A stretch of 64,000 nucleotides of DNA from Caballeronia temeraria (GTDB lineage Bacteria; Pseudomonadota; Gammaproteobacteria; Burkholderiales; Burkholderiaceae): positions 1 to 64,000 of the forward strand of contig NZ_FCOI02000031.1 in NCBI RefSeq assembly GCF_001544795.2. Direction: 5' to 3'. Below the pieces are notes generated by a model. That model ran no database searches and was not told the DNA's origin. It saw only the letters and a list, made by a program, of their open reading frames with translations. Each line of letters starts with the position of its first letter. The first letter of the stretch is position 1. Both the position numbers and the translations under genes were made by a program. Shown piece by piece: positions 60,084 through 64,000 of the stretch.

Positions 60084-60508
60084 AGTTCGAGACGAACGAG
60101 GCGCGGTTCGACAATTGGGGTATGACGGTGCGCATGCCCAAGTTTCAATCAGGAGTTTGCGCGCAGTGGGCGCAACTCTATGTCGCTTTGCGCGACGCGA
60201 AAGAAGCGCCCTCCGGCGTGACGCCCGTCGAAAAGGATGGTTGGCTCGTTGAGGCGGCTTGGTCGACGATGCCGAACCACGTGCACAAGTGGGTGTTGAA
60301 GTACACCTACGTTTGGAGAATGTCTCCGGAGCAGGTGCAGACGCGCATGCGTAAGCAGCACAAAGCCGTGTTGCGCGGGCGTCAGTTCGAAATCGTGCTG
60401 GCTGAAGCCGAAAACTCGCTCCGGCAGCACATCTCGAAGATCCATGCTCAATCGTTTATGAAGAACTTGCAAAAGACAGGTTGTAAACCAGCAGCAACCG
60501 TCCTATAA
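60080..60508 (+). CDS. putative late antiterminator (Q-like position)
   Basis: A 142-residue basic protein. The second half (WVLKYTYVWRMSPEQVQTRM, then FEIVLAEAENSLRQH) resembles a sigma-region-4-like helix-turn-helix, as in DUF1133 and ArpU-type late regulators. It is the last early gene, and a strong promoter with a terminated leader begins over its stop codon, exactly the lambda Q arrangement. Family membership is not certain; function is inferred mainly from position. Confidence 0.6.
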   Translation: MKFETNEARFDNWGMTVRMPKFQSGVCAQWAQLYVALRDAKEAPSGVTPVEKDGWLVEAAWSTMPNHVHKWVLKYTYVWRMSPEQVQTRMRKQHKAVLRGRQFEIVLAEAENSLRQHISKIHAQSFMKNLQKTGCKPAATVL

Positions 60509-60509
60509 T
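60481..60509 (+). promoter_or_regulatory. late promoter P-R'
   Basis: TTGTAA (60481-60486), a 17-bp spacer and TATAAT (60504-60509) make one of the best sigma-70 promoters in the window. Transcription would begin near 60516 and run into the late genes. Confidence 0.85.
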
Positions 60510-60515
60510 CGCGCC

Positions 60516-60609
60516 AGATTACCGAATCCGCCTCGCGCGTGAGCTTTCGCTTCCCGACTGGGAGGCGAAGTTGTCGGTAGAGAAAGCCCGCCACTGAGCG
60601 GGCTTTTTG
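60516..60609 (+). ncRNA. terminated late leader RNA (6S-like), about 94 nt
   Basis: The transcript from P-R' would contain a small hairpin near 60548-60567 and stop at the strong terminator ending at 60609. No open frame lies within it. In lambda the comparable leader is the 6S RNA, extended into late genes only when Q is present. Confidence 0.6.
60583..60609 (+). terminator. terminator of the late leader
   Basis: AAAGCCCGC, a 6-nt loop and GCGGGCTTT followed by TT form a 9-bp stem with a T-tract. It lies between P-R' and the first late gene, so read-through must be regulated. Confidence 0.88.
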
Positions 60610-60663
60610 CTTTCTCGAACACGTTCATCCGTGTCTCCTCGGCGGGGCAACTGCCCTGATTTG

Positions 60664-60692
60664 ACGCCTCGGCTTTTGCCGGGGCGTTTTCT
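60664..60692 (+). terminator. second terminator-like hairpin before the late genes
   Basis: ACGCCTCGG and CCGGGGCGT pair with one wobble, followed by TTTTCTTTT. It sits just before the ribosome-binding site of the first late gene, a second barrier for late transcription. Confidence 0.7.
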
Positions 60693-60706
60693 TTTCGGAG
60701 GTTGCT

Positions 60707-61456
60707 ATGCTGAAGTTCAATCCCGACACCAACATCATCTTCGATAACGAAGAGGCGGCTGTCGCACCGATCCGTGAAATCACGCGCGACGAGATTCCCG
60801 ATCTGATCGCGAACGGAGCGGGCGTTGACCCGAGCGCCAACGTGGGGGAGCAAACCTCGTCGCCAGCCCAGACGGATGGCGATGCCCAGGCTGCTCAGGA
60901 CCCGGCTGTGTCTGCGACCGGCTCGGATACGGCAGGTGAACAGGGAAACGCGGAGCAGACCGCTGCCAACGGTGCGGCGGTCGAACAAGGCGCTGGTTCA
61001 GATACGACATCTGCCGCACCTGTGGATTCGGCATCGACTCCGGACGCCGGTGACGCGGGAAACGGCTCCGGCGCGAGTTCTGTCGACGTCTCTCCGGCGG
61101 TGATTTCTGACGCGCAAGCCGACCCCGGCGGCGCGGGTGCGGCTGACCTCAGCCCGACGCCAGCCGCGCCGAATCTCGATGCGCAATCGCAGGCAAGCGT
61201 CTCGTCGGACGCCGTCCCTTTGGACGTTGGTGGCGCCGCTGATGCGGAGGCTGGCGGTGCTGAAGCGGGGGAGCCCGATGCGGCGCTTTCTGCTTCCCAG
61301 ACTGGCTCTGGCTCGGATGAGCATCCGCTGACCATCATCGGCGAGATAGAAGCATTGGTGCGCATGGTCGGCAACGCCGCTGTGCACGAGTATCAGCGCC
61401 TGATCCAACGTCTGGCCGATCTCAAGAACCATCCGACCATCAAGGACGGCGAGTAA
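60707..61456 (+). CDS. disordered Ala/Asp/Ser/Gly-rich late protein
   Basis: A 249-residue acidic protein. Residues 1-40 and 200-249 look folded or helical (NPDTNIIFDNEEAAV; LTIIGEIEALVRMVGNAAV). The 160 residues between are low complexity, rich in Ala, Asp, Ser, Gly and Gln, and predicted disordered. GGAGG lies before the ATG. First late gene; role unknown, possibly a linker or tether. Repetitive codons make frameshifts and length variation likely. Confidence 0.78.
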   Translation: MLKFNPDTNIIFDNEEAAVAPIREITRDEIPDLIANGAGVDPSANVGEQTSSPAQTDGDAQAAQDPAVSATGSDTAGEQGNAEQTAANGAAVEQGAGSDTTSAAPVDSASTPDAGDAGNGSGASSVDVSPAVISDAQADPGGAGAADLSPTPAAPNLDAQSQASVSSDAVPLDVGGAADAEAGGAEAGEPDAALSASQTGSGSDEHPLTIIGEIEALVRMVGNAAVHEYQRLIQRLADLKNHPTIKDGE

Positions 61457-62142
61457 TGCAGAGCCCCATCCGCATCAGTGTTCAGTCGGATCTCGACGCG
61501 CTGACGCGGAGGCTCAACGATTTCGAACGCAAGCAGCTGCCGTTCGCGTCTGCACAGGCGCTGACGGCGGTCGCAAAACGCGTTCAGGCCGCCGAGAAAG
61601 CGGCCCTCCCTCAAGTGTTCGATCGCCCGACGCCATTCACGGTCAATTCGATCGGCGTGAAAGCCGCGCGCAAGAACACGCAAGAGGCGCTGGTGTTCGT
61701 GAAGGACATCGCCGCCGCGTATCTCGCGCCGTACGAGTTCGGCGGCACGCACAAGCTCATCGGCTCGGGCAAGACGTGGCTAAATCCGAAGGATATGGCG
61801 CTGCTCAACCAGTACGGCAACTTCAGCCGCACGGCACTGAAGCGTCTCGAAGGTCGGCCAGACATCTTCGTCGGCACGATCAAAACCGCGAGCGGTGAAT
61901 CGATTGGCGGGGTGTGGCAGCGGCCCACCGACGTCAAGGCGATCAAGCGCAGCGGCAAGCGGGGCGTCGCGATGCGTGGCGCGAACAAGACCAGTCACCT
62001 CAGGCTGCTCATCCGCTTCGGCGATGCGCAGCCGGTCAAGCAGCATCTCCACTTCGGGAAGCGCGGCCATGAGGTGGTCGCATCGACATATCGCGCCGAG
62101 TTCGCTGCGGCGTTTGCAAAGGCGCTCGCGACGGCACGGTGA
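61456..62142 (+). CDS. putative phage structural or morphogenesis protein
   Basis: A 228-residue basic protein (SVQSDLDALTRRLNDFERKQ, QALTAVAKRVQAAEKAALPQ, YLAPYEFGG). The N-terminal helix followed by basic, extended sequence is like gp10/tail-completion or minor head proteins of siphophages. One-base overlap with the previous stop (TAATG). The family is not certain. Confidence 0.68.
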   Translation: MQSPIRISVQSDLDALTRRLNDFERKQLPFASAQALTAVAKRVQAAEKAALPQVFDRPTPFTVNSIGVKAARKNTQEALVFVKDIAAAYLAPYEFGGTHKLIGSGKTWLNPKDMALLNQYGNFSRTALKRLEGRPDIFVGTIKTASGESIGGVWQRPTDVKAIKRSGKRGVAMRGANKTSHLRLLIRFGDAQPVKQHLHFGKRGHEVVASTYRAEFAAAFAKALATAR

Positions 62143-62148
62143 TCGACG

Positions 62149-62358
62149 ATGAGGATCTATAAGTGCACGAACTTCACCGGCTTCTATCCGGTGGGTGTCG
62201 CGGCAGTCGTCGTTGCTGAATGCGCGTCTGCAGCTGAGCACCTGCTTAATGTGGCGCTGCAGGCTGTGGGGCTGCCCGGTGATGCTCAGATCGGCGAAGA
62301 GGACGCGATCGACCCGGCCATGCCCGGCATCGTGATGCTGAGGAACGGCGACTACTGA
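62149..62358 (+). CDS. small phage protein, unknown function
   Basis: A 69-residue protein (MRIYKCTNFTGFYPVGVAAV) with an N-terminal strand and an acidic C-terminus. It starts six bases after the structural-type gene. The ribosome-binding sequence is weak. Function unknown. Confidence 0.6.
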   Translation: MRIYKCTNFTGFYPVGVAAVVVAECASAAEHLLNVALQAVGLPGDAQIGEEDAIDPAMPGIVMLRNGDY

Positions 62359-62542
62359 CCCTCGCAGCGTGCGGGGATGGTTGTAAAAGATGCGCGTCGG
62401 AGGGCGAGGCGGGCGGGTTTGGGAGGGGTCGCAGGTATGGTTTACAACCGGGTCCCTCTCCGCCCTTCTGCTTCGCGGGCACTGCGCGCGCGCGATCTTT
62501 CTCTAGCCACAAAAATTTGAAATTTGGGTAACACCAGCGGCG
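62359..62542 (+). other. non-coding gap before terminase, candidate cos region
   Basis: 184 bases without a gene in an otherwise tightly packed operon, directly 5' to the terminase small subunit. GGTTGTAAA (62379-62387) and TTTACAACC (62441-62449) form a perfect 9-bp inverted repeat, flanking G-rich sequence, and an AT-rich AAATTTGAAATTT element lies near the end. Lambda cos has this location. Confidence 0.5.
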
Positions 62543-63121
62543 ATGAATCAGAGCGAGTTTGCAACTCTCCACGGCGTCAGTCGAAAGACGGTCACGAAAT
62601 GGAAGGAGCGCGGCTGGCTTGTGTTTGCGGGCGATGAAGTCGATGTCGATGCCTCGAATGCGCTGCTGAAAAAGTACCGGCGCGACGGCGCCCCGGCTGT
62701 TACCCCGCCTGTTACCCAAGCGTCGGCGGGTAACAAACCGAAAACCGTTACCCAGGCGGCCAGCGAGGTAACGCTCGGCGAGCGCGAGAGCGCGGCGGAC
62801 GCCGCAGACCGCATCTTGTCGGGCAACGTGCAGCTTCTCGACTTCGACGAAGCGCGCTGTTTCAAAGAGAACTATCTCGGGCTGAAGGCACAGCTCGAAT
62901 ACGACCGAGATTCCGGTCTGGTGATCGACGTCGCCGAAGTGGCGAAAGCCGTCGGCACTGAATACGCCAAGGTCCGAACCCGCCTGCTGTCTATTCCCGC
63001 GGAACAGGCTCCGCGTCTCCATCGGTGCAAGACGCCTGCCGAGTTGCAGGACATTTTGCAGGAGGTCATCACAGAAGCACTCGAAGAACTCACTCGCGAT
63101 GGAGCAGGCAACCCTAAATAG
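62543..63121 (+). CDS. terminase small subunit
   Basis: A 192-residue protein. The N-terminal winged helix-turn-helix (MNQSEFATLHGVSRKTVTKWKERGW) resembles Nu1-type DNA-packaging subunits; the remainder is helical (GLKAQLEYDRDSGLVIDVAE, RTRLLSIP), as in DUF1441/Nu1 proteins. It recognises packaging sites. Its end overlaps the large-subunit start by 23 bases. Confidence 0.85.
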   Translation: MNQSEFATLHGVSRKTVTKWKERGWLVFAGDEVDVDASNALLKKYRRDGAPAVTPPVTQASAGNKPKTVTQAASEVTLGERESAADAADRILSGNVQLLDFDEARCFKENYLGLKAQLEYDRDSGLVIDVAEVAKAVGTEYAKVRTRLLSIPAEQAPRLHRCKTPAELQDILQEVITEALEELTRDGAGNPK

Positions 63122-64000
63122 CACACGGCGATACGCGCGCGGCTATGCGGCGTTGCGCGCGGGCCTCGCGGCGGCGCTTCGCCAGAACCTGACGCCACCG
63201 CCGAAGCTGACGTTGAGCGAATGGGCCGAGCGCTATGCCGTGCTTTCGCGTGAGACGAGTGCGCAGACCGGCCGCTTTCGGGCGTTCGGTTATCAGAGGG
63301 GCATGCTGGATGCAGTAACCGACCCCAGCGTCGAGAAGATCAGCGTCATGAAGTCGGCTCGCGTCGGCTACACGAAGCTGATGGATCACGCGGTCGGCTT
63401 TTTCATCCACCAGGATCCTTCGCCGATTCTCGTCGTGCAGCCTCGTGTCGAGGATGCGGAGAGCTATTCGAAGACCGAGATCGCGCCGATGCTGCGGGAC
63501 ACGCCTGTGCTCGCGGCGATCGCGGGCGATCAGAAGGCGAAGAACAGCGATCAGACGATCCTCGCGAAGACGTTCCGCAACGGTTCGAGCCTGACGCTCG
63601 TGGGCGCAAACAGCCCGGCGGGTTTCCGGCGGATTACGTCGCGCGTCGTGATGTTCGACGAGGTCGATGCATATCCGGTCGATGGCGCGGGAAACGAAGG
63701 CGATCAGATCGCCCTCGGCACGAAGCGCTCCGAAACCTTCTGGAATCGCAAGATCGTCCTCGGCTCGACGCCGACGGTGAAGGGCTACAGCCGGATCGAG
63801 AAAAGCTTCAACGAGAGCGATCAGCGCTACTTCTTCGTGGCCTGCCCGCACTGCGGTGAGCACCAGGTGCTCGAATGGGGCAGTCCCGAAACGCCGTACG
63901 GCATGAAGTGGGACAAGGACGAGCACGGCAACGGCATTCCGGAAAGCGTCTACTACGTCTGCCGGCACAACGGCTGCATCATCCATGAGGCCGACAAGGC
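63099..64000 (+). CDS. terminase large subunit, GpA type (truncated by window edge)
   Basis: At least 300 residues, with no stop before the window ends. The ATPase has a Walker A-like MKSARVGYTK and Walker B VVMFDEVDAYP, characteristic of lambda GpA-family packaging motors, plus SPAGFRRITS between them. A zinc-binding CPHCGEH with a partner C-R-H-N-G-C follows. The nuclease part is beyond the edge. It cuts cos and pumps DNA into the head. Confidence 0.92.
   Translation, partial: MEQATLNSTRRYARGYAALRAGLAAALRQNLTPPPKLTLSEWAERYAVLSRETSAQTGRFRAFGYQRGMLDAVTDPSVEKISVMKSARVGYTKLMDHAVGFFIHQDPSPILVVQPRVEDAESYSKTEIAPMLRDTPVLAAIAGDQKAKNSDQTILAKTFRNGSSLTLVGANSPAGFRRITSRVVMFDEVDAYPVDGAGNEGDQIALGTKRSETFWNRKIVLGSTPTVKGYSRIEKSFNESDQRYFFVACPHCGEHQVLEWGSPETPYGMKWDKDEHGNGIPESVYYVCRHNGCIIHEADK

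Larger units (their letters stand above)
45838..64000. mobile_element. lambda-like prophage integrated at selC (left part)
   Basis: From the tRNA onward the content is phage-like: integrase, immunity region, replication genes with an iteron origin, dense overlapping small genes and terminase. Local base composition is less GC-biased in the left and immunity parts than in the backbone. Order int - early left - repressor/cro - replication - Q-like - late promoter - terminase is lambdoid. The right end, with head, tail and lysis genes and attR, is beyond the window. Confidence 0.93.

Overview
The window is high-GC DNA from a betaproteobacterium of the family Burkholderiaceae, most like Caballeronia, Paraburkholderia or Burkholderia. 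The basis is the 5S rRNA end at the left edge, a Burkholderia-type general porin, the complete wsp chemosensory operon and a Burkholderia-style gene neighbourhood. The species is not resolved. About 45.8 kb is chromosomal backbone. The remaining 18 kb is the left part of a lambda-like prophage that runs off the right edge.

Backbone, left to right. An rrn operon ends (5S and terminator), followed by a lipoprotein. Next is a sugar-oxidation locus: a LacI-type regulator, a palindromic operator, a xylonate-type dehydratase and a xylose-dehydrogenase-like SDR, resembling the first steps of the Weimberg/Dahms route. A metallo-beta-lactamase-fold lipoprotein precedes wspABCDEFR (6.5-15.1 kb), a surface-sensing pathway that drives a diguanylate cyclase. 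Then come small envelope or stress-type proteins (DUF1328, an acidic 55-residue protein), a LysE exporter, an aldo/keto reductase, a ClC channel, a phospholipase D-VTT fusion paired with an endonuclease/phosphatase-fold protein, an H1-tailed HU protein, a LysR/SDR divergent pair and an exonuclease-GIY-YIG fusion. An Anbu (proteasome ancestor) operon with ATP-grasp, alpha-E and transglutaminase-fold genes follows, then a porin and a YihY-family membrane protein.

From 33.9 to 45.8 kb lies an almost self-contained selenocysteine module: fdnG with an in-frame UGA and SECIS-like hairpin, the iron-sulfur and cytochrome b subunits, fdhE, selA and selB, two DedA-type membrane proteins, and the tRNA-Sec gene selC. 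The tRNA reads the UGA codon in fdnG, SelA charges it and SelB delivers it.

The prophage begins at the 3' end of selC. It has an integrase and DUF4224 protein, a plus-strand accessory gene with an R-N-x3-H (HEPN-like) motif, and a leftward early operon of small genes, several too short for routine ORF calling. A leftward promoter carries two operators. The immunity region has a two-HTH S24-peptidase repressor, three evenly spaced operators and a Cro/YdaS-like protein. A rightward operon with mostly overlapping start/stop codons carries an antirepressor, an O-like replication protein with an embedded iteron origin, a DUF1064 nuclease-like protein, small genes and a Q-like candidate. A strong late promoter with a roughly 94-nt terminated leader follows. 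Late genes run through a disordered Ala/Asp/Ser-rich protein and a putative structural protein to a non-coding gap that may hold cos, then the terminase small subunit and a GpA-type large subunit cut by the window edge.
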